A stretch of 64,000 bases of DNA from contig JAJVDF010000207.1 of assembly GCA_022410635.1 (NCBI GenBank), positions 1,324,803-1,388,802 of the forward strand, read 5' to 3'. Numbering within the stretch: the stretch's first letter is position 1; each line of letters starts with the position of its first letter. The notes beneath the pieces were generated by a model, which was given only the letters and a program-made list of their open reading frames with translations, was not told the origin of the DNA and searched no databases. This stretch comes from Tretioscincus oriximinensis. Taxonomy: Eukaryota; Chordata; Lepidosauria; Squamata; Gymnophthalmidae. Position numbers and translations under genes: made by a program. Positions 35,368 through 46,260 of this stretch are shown here, piece by piece.

Positions 35368-35470
35368 TACCAGATTTCCCTGAAAATAAGACCTAGCATG
35401 ATTTTTCAGAATTTTTGAGGGTGCTCAAAAATAAGCAATACACCAAAAATAAGCCTTAGTTACATTTCGT
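35368..35470. mobile_element. AAAATAAGAC-type DNA transposon, one end
   Basis: TTTCCCTGAAAATAAGACC then AGCATGATTTTTCAGAAT match the right-hand part of the element at 17883-18360. The other terminus is not found. Confidence 0.6.
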
Positions 35471-36384
35471 AGAAAAGTCAAATTAAATGGGGTCAAGGCA
35501 GCTATATAAACTTGTATAGTTAAATTGATAAAACTAATACAGTGCAACCCCCTTTTTACATTCAGGCCCCACCTCACTCTGCTGCCACCGCTTCCATCCC
35601 ACGGGCCATTCACACATGCAGTTCATGCCCATGATCAGTGTGTACAAATGGCCATTGAGACGGTAGGGGCAGAGGAGAAGAAAGATGGAGCCTGAATGTA
35701 CCAAAGAAAGGCGTTTACTGTGCCAAACCCATACAAACACTTACTTCTCCACTGGAGTAAGTAAATTTGGACCCGGCCACACATCTACTATTAAACCTTC
35801 TTCAGCTCTGAAAATGAGATTAACTTGTGGATTTTTCTTCTGGTTTAGTCCAGGCGGAAAAAACAGGTGAAGCTCATTCTTCAAGACTCAAAAGTCAACA
35901 AGGCCTCAGATGTCCTGAATTCCAAATGACCTGCAGAAGCATTGAAGCAAAATCCCAAAGCCATCAAGAGCTACAAATATTCAGCAAAAGAAAGTCTCTA
36001 CTGCCATCTTATGGCATTTTCATAGAAGTACCAAATAAACTCCAGGAGAGAAATGTACATCTTTAATGGATAAAGAAAGAATTGTTTTATCAGGTGTCAA
36101 TTCCCAGAAACACTTTGGGGAAGTGTTAAAGGTATAAATTATACCGTTAAAGGTATAAATTATTATCCTAGGTTTTATCTGNTAAACCTATTCTTACCTC
36201 TCTAGAATTTAAGGGGGGGAAATCAAAGTTTTGTTCTTCTGAAAAACTGTAGATAGGAGGGAAACAAAAATCAATCTATTTAGATCCCCATTTTGCTCTC
36301 TGTTATTCTATAAGCTTTGCAAGTCTGATTAACAATTAGACTATGAGAAGTCTGGAAAGCAGGGGATTGCTAGTTCAGTACCTT
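35471..36384. other. intronic sequence, mostly unrecognised
   Basis: 36028-36068 shares a 40-base block with 63289-63330 (ACCAAATAAA, GAGAGAAAT, CTTTAAT motifs). Otherwise nothing named. Confidence 0.4.
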
Positions 36385-36970
36385 ACCCTTACCTTGCCCA
36401 ATTCAAAAAGCAATTTAAACTGGAAAACTACTTAACACTGGAGATAACCTCAGATTAAAGAAATTAAAAACCAGATTCAACCAATTGGATACAATGTTAA
36501 AGCTGGGGAGATATTAAAACATCACATACAGTAATCGGCAGTGCCCCTGTGGGTCTAAAAGGATAGAGAATACTGCTCATTTTCTTCTTGAATGCCCGCT
36601 ATACGATTCCCTCAAAGCCTATTATCTATTCCCCCTCCAGATAAACTGTGATGCACAAATGGATACAGCTGAAGCCCACTGGCTTTTACAGGGGAGGGAC
36701 ACATATAAGGTTATGGTCCCTGCCCTATATATTGAACACCAAAAGAAGGTTCAGTTTCCTAGCAAGTAGGGATTCTCAGGGAAACTGAGTGCTTGAATCC
36801 AATTATTCAAATTTAGTTTGCCATAAATGAGATTCTAAAATGTCTTTTATATTTTATATTTTACACTTAATATACTGTATTTCTATATATTTTTATATTC
36901 TACAATGGCCATTTCTGTGAAATGATATGGCCTTTTGACTAACCAATAAAGATTTTTTGATTGATTTTAT
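36385..36970 (+). mobile_element. non-LTR retrotransposon 3' end, clade unresolved
   Basis: A broken frame around 36540-36780 reads with a Cys-x-His-x-Cys-like block ending AHFLLECPLYDS, the pattern seen near the ORF2 C-terminus of several non-LTR clades. It is followed by an AT-rich 3' UTR ending ACCAATAAAGATTTTTTGATTG. The copy is 5' truncated and not open over its length. Confidence 0.5.
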
Positions 36971-37672
36971 TGTATCTCTGCCGAAGTCCCCAAAATCTGA
37001 TCCTTGAAAAATGACAGTTTTGAGAATGAAGAATGGTGTCAATTTTGAGATTTATAAAGGACTAGCGTCCCTAATATGAACTTTTGGCTAGGATAGGATA
37101 ATTCAACTTTATGATAACATTCCTCCTAAGAGTGACTGCAGAGAATTGCATAGAGGTGCCCTTGAAGTCAACTAGGAGTACTCAACAACAACAACAACAA
37201 CAACAACAAAGCCTAATTGAAGGAAAGAGTTTGAAATTGAACCTAATTCATTTGTTTCCATTTACGATAAATATACTTTTAAAATGTGGTCCTTAAAACA
37301 ATACACAACAATGCTTTATGCACCTCCCTTTGGACCAATAACACCTCTCTAAACATTAAAGATCCTTCTACAGTCAAATAATTCCTTTAAATTGTTATAC
37401 TTATTCAGTTTTCTATTTCTGTCATTATGAATGAAGTGGTGTTCTTGGGTATTAGAGTCACAAAAACGCCCTCCTGTGTTCTAACATAGTTTGATTTTCT
37501 AACCAGTTATGAAATGGCCTTTGTACAGATGGGGTTAGTTAGTATAACTTCTAAAATGAAACAAAGGGGGTTCTGGTGCAGTATAGAGAAATGGGGGCAA
37601 CAGTATCATACAATGTTAAATCCAAGAGACTCCTTGGAGAAATTAATCAAAGGTCTATTGATTGTATTTTTA
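36971..37672. other. intronic sequence with (AAC)n microsatellite
   Basis: An (AAC)n run of about nine units lies at 37183-37209. The remainder shows nothing recognised. Confidence 0.6.
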
Positions 37673-38042
37673 GGCTGACCAGATTACCCTTTGGGGGGGG
37701 GGCAGAAACATGGTTTGGGGGTGTCTACCCTGCCCTACAGGGTGGGCAATTTTACTGTTTTTTGCTGAGGAAAAATAATAATTTTTTAAAAATTAACTGT
37801 ACCACCACTAGGAGGCTCTGGCAACTGGGGCCAACTCCAAAAGGCACCCTCCCTGCAGTAAAAAAATAAAACAATGCAAATTTCTCATACACTTTGAAAA
37901 ATTCTCATGTGCTTTGTAGATTTCTTGGGCATGGATTTCAGAGGTTTATGCATGTTTGTGGGTGATGTGCATATTCATGATATATGCAAACTGGTATGAA
38001 TATTAATCATCCCAGTTTGGGCCTCAGAAAATCTGGTCAGTC
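37673..38042 (-). mobile_element. TA-flanked MITE (GACCAGAT family), copy 3, inverted
   Basis: Termini GGCTGACCAGATTA and (reverse complement) GACTGACCAGATTTT, with TA on both sides. The interior is the complement of copies 1 and 2, including the GGCCTCAGAAAATCTGGTC end. Confidence 0.75.
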
Positions 38043-39091
38043 TAGTATCACTTCATACATCAAATATAAAACATAATTACAAAGATGATAAATATAAATG
38101 TCCCCAGTCCCCACTGAGTTCAAATTCAGAAAAAATATATTTACAATATACAACACTAAATTTATATTTGTAAAAAGTAAATATATATAGCATGAAAGAA
38201 AACAGCAAAACACACAAAAGGTGAGCAATAGACAATCCCAGCGGGATTTCACCTAAAGTCTTTTTCTGGTGCTTTTAAGTAGTCTAAATAGGCTAATTAG
38301 TGGTAGACGTGATATTTGGAATGGATCCCTGAAGCCAACAGAAGTAGCTGTCTGCTTCTTTCTGTCCATCTGCTTTTTAAGTTGGCAATAAAAACTGGCA
38401 ACTGTCTAGAATTTTATCTGACAATGGGAATCATAACTTTTGCAAAATAACGAAAAGCAAAAATGAAAACACCAGCAATCATTCCTAGATATGGATTCCA
38501 GTGTACAATACTTCAATACTAGTCAAGTCAATACAGATAAAGTATGTTTATACAACTTGACGATACAAAACAACTATAAATCAACAACCAAAAAATAACA
38601 AATAATAATAATATCCTTCCAATTCCATTGTATGAACCAGTTTCCAGTATAATCAACTATCATATAGTGGAATTAACTCTTTAAATATTTTCTATATTAG
38701 GCCTTCATTTTTCTTTAGCTCTAAGTCTCATAATCAACCCCTTATAAAGTTGTTTTTCTTAACATAAAAAAATTCATGGCATCTAAAACATACATTATCT
38801 ATTCGGAAAACATCAATTTTCTTCTTTCTTTTCTATCAGTCATTCTTGAAGATGAGCAGCTTCTGTCCAGTTATTCAACCTCTGATCTTCAATAGAAAAT
38901 CTCCGACCAAATATTCTGGTGACTCTCATCCATGCAACCAGTATTGTCACTACCCTCCAGGCCAAGCAAAGAGTACTGAATGCCAACATCTAATCAGATA
39001 CATAATTATGTTTGAGCCAAGTCCAGCTGCAGTGAACATCTCCATAATGGCTGCCAAAAAACCCCGAAGTCTAGGGTAGCCTACCAAAGCT
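38043..39091. other. intronic sequence, nothing recognised
   Basis: AT-rich, about 1 kb, no element identified. Confidence 0.4.
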
Positions 39092-39426
39092 AGTGCAACT
39101 ACTTCCCTTATGAAATCAGTTGCAATGTTTGCCCCCCTTCAGCCTCAAAAGACAGTGTTTAAGAGGTGATCTGTCAGAAGTGTATAAAAGTATCCATGGG
39201 ATGGATGAGATGAATAGAGGAAAAAAAATTCTATCACACAACACTAGAACCAGGGAGCATTCCATGGAATTGGTGGGAAGTGTGAGGACAAACAAAGGAA
39301 AGTATTTTTTTAACCAGAGGGTCATCAGCCTGTGGAATTGACTTCTAGAACAGGAGGCGGCAGCTAGCAGTCTGGGTAGCTTTAAGACAGGATTAGACAA
39401 GTTAATGGAAGCCAAGGGTTTAAATA
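39092..39426 (+). mobile_element. CR1 LINE 3' part, split by later insertions
   Basis: ORF2 C-terminal sequence (TTCAGCCTCAAAAGACAGTG, GATCTGTCAGAAGTGTATAA) runs to the start of the 3' UTR at about 39424, where a SINE begins. The end of a CR1 3' UTR resumes at 39850. Frame broken. Confidence 0.8.
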
Positions 39427-39700
39427 ACTCAGTCGATAAGGAAATGGTCTCTCATCTGGGAGATGGGGTTTCGAAGCCCTGTATCGGACATGGGGAGGGG
39501 TGAGCACCTTCCACTAGCCTGTAGCTCTAGCCAATCCAGCTATTCGAAAGCAAGAATTGCAAGAAATTGACTGCAAGTAGATACAGGGAAACCACCACAA
39601 CCTGGTGGGGAAGATAGAATGTAAGCCTCTGGGCAAAATACCCTTGTAAGCTGCTTTGAGTCCCTTTGAAAGGTGAGAAAAGCGGGATATGCCCTCTATT
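39426..39700 (+). repeat. SINE family A, inserted in CR1
   Basis: Head with GATAAGGAAATGGTCTCTC and B-box-like GGTTTCGAAGCCC, the CCAGCTATTCGAAAGCAAG segment, CTGGTGGGGAAGATAGAATG, and a GAGAAAAGCGGGATAT end. The most complete tRNA-like head of the family in this window. Confidence 0.8.
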
Positions 39701-39706
39701 GTTTTA

Positions 39707-39846
39707 GGCTGTATACACACATCACTTTTATTCCACTACAATAGTGGAATATTCCACAATAAAGCATTGTGTGAACTGGTTTTCCAGAATATCCATGCTT
39801 TCATGTGGAATACAGTGGAATAAATAAGTGATGTGTGTATGTAGCC
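39707..39846. mobile_element. 140-bp MITE with TTA target duplication
   Basis: Inverted termini GGCTGTATACACACATCACTT and (reverse complement) GGCTACATACACACATCACTT extend into TTATTCCACT. TTA flanks both ends (39704-39706 and 39847-39849), consistent with a PIF/Harbinger-type insertion. Related copies at 45476-45606 and, diverged, 54207-54300. Confidence 0.8.
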
Positions 39847-39849
39847 TTA

Positions 39850-39950
39850 GCCTGCCCAGGTGCAATTGGTGGAACACCCTGTGAGACAGAATGCTGGACT
39901 AGGTGGGTTTTGTCCTCATTCAGCAGGGCTCCTCTTATGTTCTTATGACA
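39850..39950 (+). mobile_element. CR1 LINE 3' terminus, continuation
   Basis: GCCTGCCCAGGTGCAATTGG through the CTCCTCTTATGTTCTTATG tail. About 100 bases of CR1 3' UTR are missing between this and the part ending at 39426. Confidence 0.8.
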
Positions 39951-40015
39951 AGATTCGTGGAAAAACATCACACAGAAAACTAAAATGTTCTACAAAACAA
40001 GAAGAATCAACTCAC

Positions 40016-40151
40016 TGTGATTTTCAACCAGATCTAGAGCAACACTTGTAGCAATGTCAATTCCAGTATTTATATAGGATTGGCAGGTTTTCAGGGATGA
40101 AATACTTGCATCCACTCCACCAAAGGAGATTGTGGTACGCCCAGGCATCAT
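40016..40151 (-). CDS. NSMCE2: NSMCE2 first coding exon (coding part)
   Basis: The exon is 40016-40162 on the minus strand. The acceptor TCTTTCAG precedes 40162, and the donor GTGAGT follows 40016. Eleven untranslated bases lead to two adjacent ATGs. The second (40146-40148) gives MPGRTT and matches the usual MPGR start of vertebrate NSMCE2; the first would add one Met. The segment SLKTCQSYINTGIDIATSVA and then LDLVEN matches the human N-terminus (SLKNFQACINSGMDTASSVA, LDLVES). The exon ends one base into a codon, which exactly complements the exon at 1537-1643. It encodes the beginning of the SMC5-binding helical arm. The frame has no stop or indel. Confidence 0.93.
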
Positions 40152-40162
40152 AAAGTTGTTCC

Positions 40163-42415
40163 CTGAAAGATACAAACGATTACAGCTAAAAGGATAAAAT
40201 ACTGAAACGAAACATAAAAGTGGGGGGAGACCATACGTTAAGTATTCACTAAAAACTTAACACATAATTCATCCTATCCATGTTTGCATGCAATACCAAA
40301 TAAAAAGATATTGTACTCTTCATATACCCTTAAAGGGTAATTCTGGAAAACAGCAAAATTAAATAAATTTTAAAGAATTACACATCTTTTCTTCATGGTA
40401 CTTAATTTGGGGTTAAGGAATTTTGTGAAAAGGAGCTGGAGCAGATCCATATGTATGGGCACTAATGTGGATCCAGATAGCCAGATGCCATGCTACTTTA
40501 CACAGGGCATAATCCTGATCACAAGGCTTTTGACCATGACACTAGAATAACACTAGTAGTTTAATCATTACTACTGAGCAGGCCAGTGGATCTGATTCAA
40601 AGACACACCTCTCGTGTTTGGGACTACAGAGGGGCATATTACGGAGCATGCAATAGTGCTCTACTGAAATCCAACTCCAGAAATATAGAGGTGCAAGCAC
40701 AAAGGTCACGTTGGAGGGTGATATATAGCTGGTGGCAATCCTGGAATGAGGGGTGGAGACCCCTATATGAAGTCAATTGTTTAAAAGAACACATGAAAGA
40801 AGAAATGAACAGAATCTTAAATATGTAATTAGTGAATAACAGGAGATTGGTGGGCTATATGGACTTGTTTATGTATATTAACTTTATGGATTTTTGATTA
40901 TATAATACAGTGAATAAAGTTTTTACACTGAACTATACAGACTAAATTGGAATTTAATTGACTTATTTTGTAATTGTTGTTAGCACTTCCTTCAGCAAAT
41001 ATCTGAATAGCCATTTCGGTGATGTTGCCCAGGTTATAAAATGCCTATTCTCTTCAGGTATGCCAGAGACTGTAGCTATAAAGACAATAACAACAATAAC
41101 AAAAAAATAACACCTTCCAGTTTCTCATCTTTCTGCAGATTTCTGTTTCTGGTTTTGTGCTTCTTATAGTTGTATTTCTGCCTGCTTTTGTACTTATTAT
41201 AAAAAGATGCCCAGCAGAAACAGAGCTGTTGTGCTTTTAACAGAGNCTGCTGGGAAATGTAGTCCATGCAGCAGGCAGCTTCTTCAAACTATGGGGGCTT
41301 TGCCCTGCAGACTACAGCTCTCAGCATGCACTACGGATAGATCTAGGAGNGAGGAAGCCCCTTTAACCAACCTGCACCCAGTCCTGCCCACAGAAACATG
41401 TTTTCTGCTTACAGGAATATAGCTAGGAGACCCCTCTATACTTTTAGATCTTAATTACCTTACTTCACTGCTTGCTTTAGAACCTTTTTCCCATACCCCT
41501 CCTGCCTTATTTTGTATGTATTCCTTTTTGCATTATAATTATCTCTTTAGCACCACAAAAAAGAGCAGCAAATTACTATTGCCCACAATCGCTTTATGAG
41601 GTAAATTCCTCAGATACTTTGCTGCCTATAAGGGAATACCAACTAAAATGCACACCATTTAGGTTTGTTTAAGAGATTTTTGCCACCAAGGTCAGAAAAA
41701 TCCCAATAATACAATTGTCCTTCACCACACAAAATCAGTTAAAACAACCGACCATTCATTTCCATTTCATTGTAGAAAAATGCAACTGCTTCATTTACCC
41801 CTAAGTGGCAAGTATCTTGTTACTTGGACTACAATTCCCATGACCCGCTTTCACAGAGAATGGTGGGAGTTGTAGTACAAAACTGTGACTCTTCCAACCT
41901 GTCTATCTGTAAACTCAGCAGAGGTTAACTTCAAGGAGATTGGCAGCAAATAAGGGACCGCAAGGCTGCTGTGGAAATTTTAATTTGCATCTTCTCAATC
42001 CAACACTTTTAACAACAACTTTATACAATATCCTAAACCGTAAGCTAGGAAATAGACTCTAGTAGGTTGCTTAATAACTATTAAAGAGAAAAATCAAATC
42101 TCATTATCTTAATAACACAGCACAAAAATGATTTACAGCTAGTAGTACATAGATGATAAATGTAGGTTCTCATATAAAAAACACACCTTTAATGGGTGAC
42201 AAAAAGTTATTTTTCTATTCCAGATGAAACAAGTCTTAAATTACATCTGGTGAAAAGTCCTCTCTTCGATTAAAGCAAAGCTCTGTCCTGATTTTTTATG
42301 CAGGAATCCTACGCAAGTGCTTTTATCCCTGTTAAATACCAAAATAAATGTATTTTGAAAGCGCATTTTCTGGCCTCATTGTGGACTGAGATCAATCAAT
42401 TCATTCCTAATATTT
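40163..42415. other. NSMCE2 5' intron, largely unrecognised
   Basis: 40586-40960 carries a broken frame rich in Trp and ends in AGTGAATAAAGTTTTTACACT, suggesting an unidentified retroelement 3' end. 41247-41265, 41310-41330, 41826-41846 and 41861-41878 hold ZNF143-like ACTACA/TCCCA motifs (two facing each other around 41850). No exon seen. Confidence 0.4.
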
Positions 42416-43180
42416 TTGGTTAACATTCATCCACAAACATCTGTAAAAAAGGCATTAAGAACTCTAGCTGATCAGATTATGGAGGCTGAAGCCAAATATC
42501 CTGATTCATTGGCAATTATTTTGGGAGATTTAAACAAGGCAAACTTAAGGGCAGAGCTACCAAAATATTTCCAGCATGTCAATTGTCACACCAGAGGCAA
42601 GAATATCTTAGACCACTGCTACACGACACTAAAAGATGCTTATCGGTCCTTACCANGAGCAGCTGTGGGCCACTCTGATCATTGCATGATTCACCTTGTA
42701 CCTGCTTACAAACAAAGATTTAAAGCCACAAAACCAACAATCAAACCAGTGAGGACTTGGACTGAGGAGGCTTGTTTTGATTGCACAGACTGGAATATTT
42801 TTAAAGACACCTCTGCAGACCTGGATGACCTCATAGATACTGTAACATCATATGTCAGCTTCTGTGGAGACCTATGTGTACCAACCAGGAACTTGCGAAT
42901 ATACAGTAACAATAAACCTTGGTTCACAGCTAAACTCAAGCAGTTACGTCATTCCAAAGAAGAAGCCTACAGAAAAGGTGATAGAATGCTGTACAATCAG
43001 GCCAGAAATGTACTAACAAGGGAGATCAGAGCAGCAAAAAGAAACTACTCTGAAAAAGCTAAAGAATCAGTTCTCAACAAATGAACCAGCAAATAGCATA
43101 TATGTATACTGAGAGCAAATGCACCAAAGACAAATTCCTTGTGTGTCCAATCACACTTGGCCAATAAAGAATTCTATTCT
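42416..43180 (+). mobile_element. internally deleted LINE: endonuclease frame joined to 3' UTR (L2-like)
   Basis: An uninterrupted 222-codon frame (42416-43084, one N) contains the apurinic-type endonuclease motifs ILGDLN and GHSDHCMIHL, followed by the linker that normally leads into the reverse transcriptase (FTAKLKQLRHSKEEAYRKGD). Instead of a reverse transcriptase the frame stops at 43082-43084. About 95 bases later the element ends CTTGGCCAATAAAGAATTCT ATTCTATT, a tail typical of L2-clade LINEs. 5' truncated. The open frame without RT marks a deletion derivative. Confidence 0.75.
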
Positions 43181-43721
43181 ATTATGTGAATGAATTCATC
43201 TGGCAAATACCAGGTATTAAGAAGAGGGCAGGTAAAGAAAGAAAAAATAACGCTGTCTATTCAGAAAGCTCATAATAAAGAGATCAAATTTCTAATGAAA
43301 GGAAATCTAAAGTTTTATTTCCCGAGTAACTAAAATAATAAAATTGAAAAAGAGGCAGCAAGCCTATCTTCTTCTTAATTTTGTTTCTAAGGCCTCTTGA
43401 GTTGCTAAAAATATGCTGAGCTTTGAATTTGAGCAGCAAAGTATCTCTGATCATGTATANAACTCAAGGCTGTCAGGGGAATGCNTTGTTGAANGGATGT
43501 TACCCTGAGAATTTTAGAGAAGNGTAAGAATTAAAATCTCACTTAGCCATAGAAGTTCACTGGTTTGAGGTCAATCGATGTGAAACTCAGTGCCGCCTCC
43601 CTCAAAGGGTTGTTGTGAGTTTCAAACGAAGGAAAGAATAGTAATGTATATTGCCATGAACTCTTACAAAAAATGGTGACATGAAAAAAGCCATCAGCAA
43701 AACTTACTCAGATTGCTAGTA
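43181..43721. other. intronic sequence, nothing recognised
   Basis: No element identified. Several Ns cluster at 43460-43525. Confidence 0.4.
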
Positions 43722-43800
43722 CAACTAAGTTTTAATCCAGTTTCAGTCCACCTTCAGAGTAGAAGAACACATCAGCAAAGCGAGAAGCAATTTTCTTCTC
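43722..43800 (+). repeat. uncharacterised short repeat (TTTTAATCCAG family)
   Basis: ACTAAGTTTTAATCCAGTTT then CAGTCCACCTTCAGAG; see 11690, 60826 and 61040. Confidence 0.5.
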
Positions 43801-44250
43801 ACGTTGTTTAAACTAATGATGGGGCTTTCTGTGTTCAAGAATAGCAAAGGATGTGTTTTCTCACTAAAATGGCCGGAAGCTGAACAAAAAATTAGGNGTG
43901 ATCGCAACTCGAAACAAAAGCTGGATCTTACTCCTCTTGTTATAAAAAAAACTCCAATATAACAAACAAATTTGAAAGTCTCCACGTAAAGCCTGTGAGA
44001 GTAATGATGTTTACAGTGGGCTTTATTATAACAGAATTTCATTATAAGTAACAGTCACCTGACCCCTTGGCATTCGTTATAAAGGGGATTCAACTATATT
44101 AGCACATTTAGCCACAAAGTACTAAATTCCCATCAATGGAACAGGAATAACAATGCAATGAATTGTTATTTGATATTTTCAGCAACAGTAATTCAATAAT
44201 GATGTTTCCACGCACATGAAAAAAGCACCCAAAAAGCAGCTTAGAAGAGT
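43801..44250. other. intronic sequence, possible DNA transposon remnant
   Basis: CGTTATAAAGGGGATTCAAC near 44077 resembles pogo/Tigger-like termini, but no partner terminus is clear. Confidence 0.3.
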
Positions 44251-44490
44251 GAACATAAGAGCCATACTGGATCAGGCCACAGCCCATCTAGTCCAGCATT
44301 CTGTGTCACACAGAGGCCCACCANATGCACCTGGGNAGTCNNAACAGAGGAANGCAAAATATGCTCCTGTTCATGACTCCCTGCAAATGGTATTTCAGGA
44401 GACCTGCCTGTTACTCCATCCTGGAGGCAACATCCAGGCATCCATCATAGGACCCATTTATACCCTTGATGTCCATAAATCTGTCTTGTA
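44251..44490 (-). mobile_element. CR1 LINE 3' fragment, inverted
   Basis: GAACATAAGAGCCATACTGG to GTCCATAAATCTGTCTTG. 3' UTR only, with several Ns. Confidence 0.85.
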
Positions 44491-45475
44491 GCGTGGGAAT
44501 TAGGGCTGCATTCCAATTGGGAAAAAAGAAGTGATCTGTAAAACAGTGAAGTGGATCTAAATCTATTTCACTGTTTTTTTCTCGTTCCCTGCCCAATTTA
44601 ACAGTTTTAGCAACCTGACAGGACAGGGAAACAGCAGAGCTACGCTAAGCAATTGCTGGACAAGTGCAGGTGATACACTTTTTTATTTCTGGTACTGTGC
44701 GAGTTTTCACTTCCATATTAGCAGGGATCGTAGTCCTGGGAGCTGCTTCAAAGATCAGAGTTCACGGTAACAAGGAAGATCTCAGCAGATCTCTTGCTGG
44801 AGCCACAGCCGGGAAATTTAAAACTGCTGGTAAAATGCAGCAGCAGCAGCAGAGACACTGAGATCCAGGTTAAGCTGCGCTTGTGAGTTTTCTGGGTGCC
44901 ACATGGCTGTGCAAACAGTGCATGGCCAAACTGTTTCCCATTTGGAGTAAAAGGGAAACAGGTGGGCTCAAGCAGGAATTTTGTGAGAATGTCATGCAAT
45001 TTGTTAGAATTTCCACTTTCCTATGAGATACGAATTGCCATACAGCACTACACTAGAAAATTTGCCTGACCCCCTCCCCTGTTTGATGATGTTGCTTCCA
45101 GCCCCTACTTCTGGAAAAAGTCCCCAGGGACTGGAAATGACATCACAAATAATGTCACTTCCAGTCTAGTGCCCACTATCACATCACTTCCGTTCCTGTC
45201 CTGGAAGTGACATCACCAAATTTTATGCTCGCAGCATCCCCCAATGCCAGAGATTTTCGGGATGTGTGCCTGAGATTGCAGCCCAAATATTCCCAGCATC
45301 AGAACCCACACAACCTTTGCACCCNTTTTTCCCCTCTAGTGTTCTTATCCCAGCTCTAAAACACATTAAAAAGGCGTTTTCTGATATTTAATGTAATGTG
45401 AATCCCATAGTGCATGCTACAATTGCTAGCAACAACAGAAGTTACAACCCATCTTAGGATGAGGGACAAGACTTT
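44491..45475. other. NSMCE2 5' intron, mostly unrecognised
   Basis: A (CAG)n run is at 44838-44853. 45131-45216 holds four copies, in alternating orientation, of CTGGAAGTGACATCAC-like motifs, probably from an unidentified repeat. No exon seen. Confidence 0.45.
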
Positions 45476-45606
45476 GGCTGCATTCCATTATAGTTGGATA
45501 TTCCACAATAAAGCATTGTGTGGACTGGTTCATTAGAGAATATCCATGCTTTATTGCGCAATATACAATTACAGTGGAAAATATCAGTGATGTGTGGGTG
45601 CTACCA
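45476..45606. mobile_element. MITE related to 39707-39846
   Basis: Shares ATTCCACAATAAAGCATTGT and AGTGATGTGTG with the 39.7-kb element. The left terminus is mutated (GGCTGCATTCC). Confidence 0.7.
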
Positions 45607-45626
45607 GTCTCCACAATTCATTCCAA

Positions 45627-45866
45627 GAGTATAAATGGATACTACTAGGATGGATGTCTGGATGTTGCCTCCGGGATGGAGCAACAGGCAGAACTCCTGA
45701 AATGCCATTTGCAGGGAGTCATGAACAGGAGCAGCATATTTTGCTTCTTCTGTTCGGACTGCCCAGGTGCATCTGGGGGCCTCTGTGTGACACAGAATGC
45801 TGGACTAGATGGGCTGTAGCCTGGTCCAGTATGGCTCTTCTTCTGTTCTTCTGTTCTTCTGTTCTA
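45627..45866 (+). mobile_element. CR1 LINE 3' fragment
   Basis: AGTATAAATGGATACTACTAG through the 3' UTR, with the tail mutated from TTATG to repeated TTCTG units (45838-45866). Confidence 0.85.
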
Positions 45867-46217
45867 TTTGTTACATACTTGCAAAAAAAAAAAGCATTTT
45901 ACCCACCCAGTTACAGCCTCCTACAGAATAAACTCAACTATTGCAAGAATAAATATATTGCAAAATATTCCTCAAGAACGGGGAACCTAAAAGAAACTCC
46001 ACTGCGTCAACCAGTCCCACCAGGGTTGTTGTGCAACGTTAACTTTCGGTGGGGGCCACTCTGCATGCTTTCGCGACAGCATGTGTTTCAGCATTTGCAC
46101 GTGAAGGGTGTTACTGAGAGGTGGAGCGATTGCGCTGCTTAAGGTTCAATAAACTTCTTTTTGAGAAAGATGCTGCTACTGCCTCCGAGCTGCACTCAAA
46201 GCCAAGAAGTTCCTTAC

Positions 46218-46260
46218 TTTGCAAGCGTCCCTGGAAGAGGAGGAGATGATGTCACAGGGT
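46218..46260 (-). other. NSMCE2: candidate NSMCE2 exon 1 (untranslated), donor end
   Basis: On the minus strand GCAAAGTAAGGA gives a good donor (GT at 46217-46216) inside the CpG-rich region. The exon start is unknown. Speculative. Confidence 0.25.

Larger units (their letters stand above)
1..46218 (-). other. NSMCE2: NSMCE2 (MMS21) gene, 5' part, runs off left edge
   Basis: NSMCE2 is the SUMO E3 ligase subunit of the nuclear SMC5/6 DNA-repair complex. Its N-terminal helices dock on the SMC5 coiled coil, and its C-terminal SP-RING sumoylates targets (family knowledge). Two coding exons are seen on the minus strand, at 40016-40162 and 1537-1643. Both have AG acceptors and GT donors, and they join in phase (one base of a codon in the first, two in the second). 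Together they give about 81 residues that read like the N-terminus of the vertebrate protein. The SP-RING exons are not in the window. The intron between them is about 38.4 kb and is packed with retroelements. The gene is divergent from WASHC5, as in human. The right limit given here is a guessed exon-1 donor inside the CpG-rich promoter region; untranslated exons were not identified with certainty. Confidence 0.85.
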
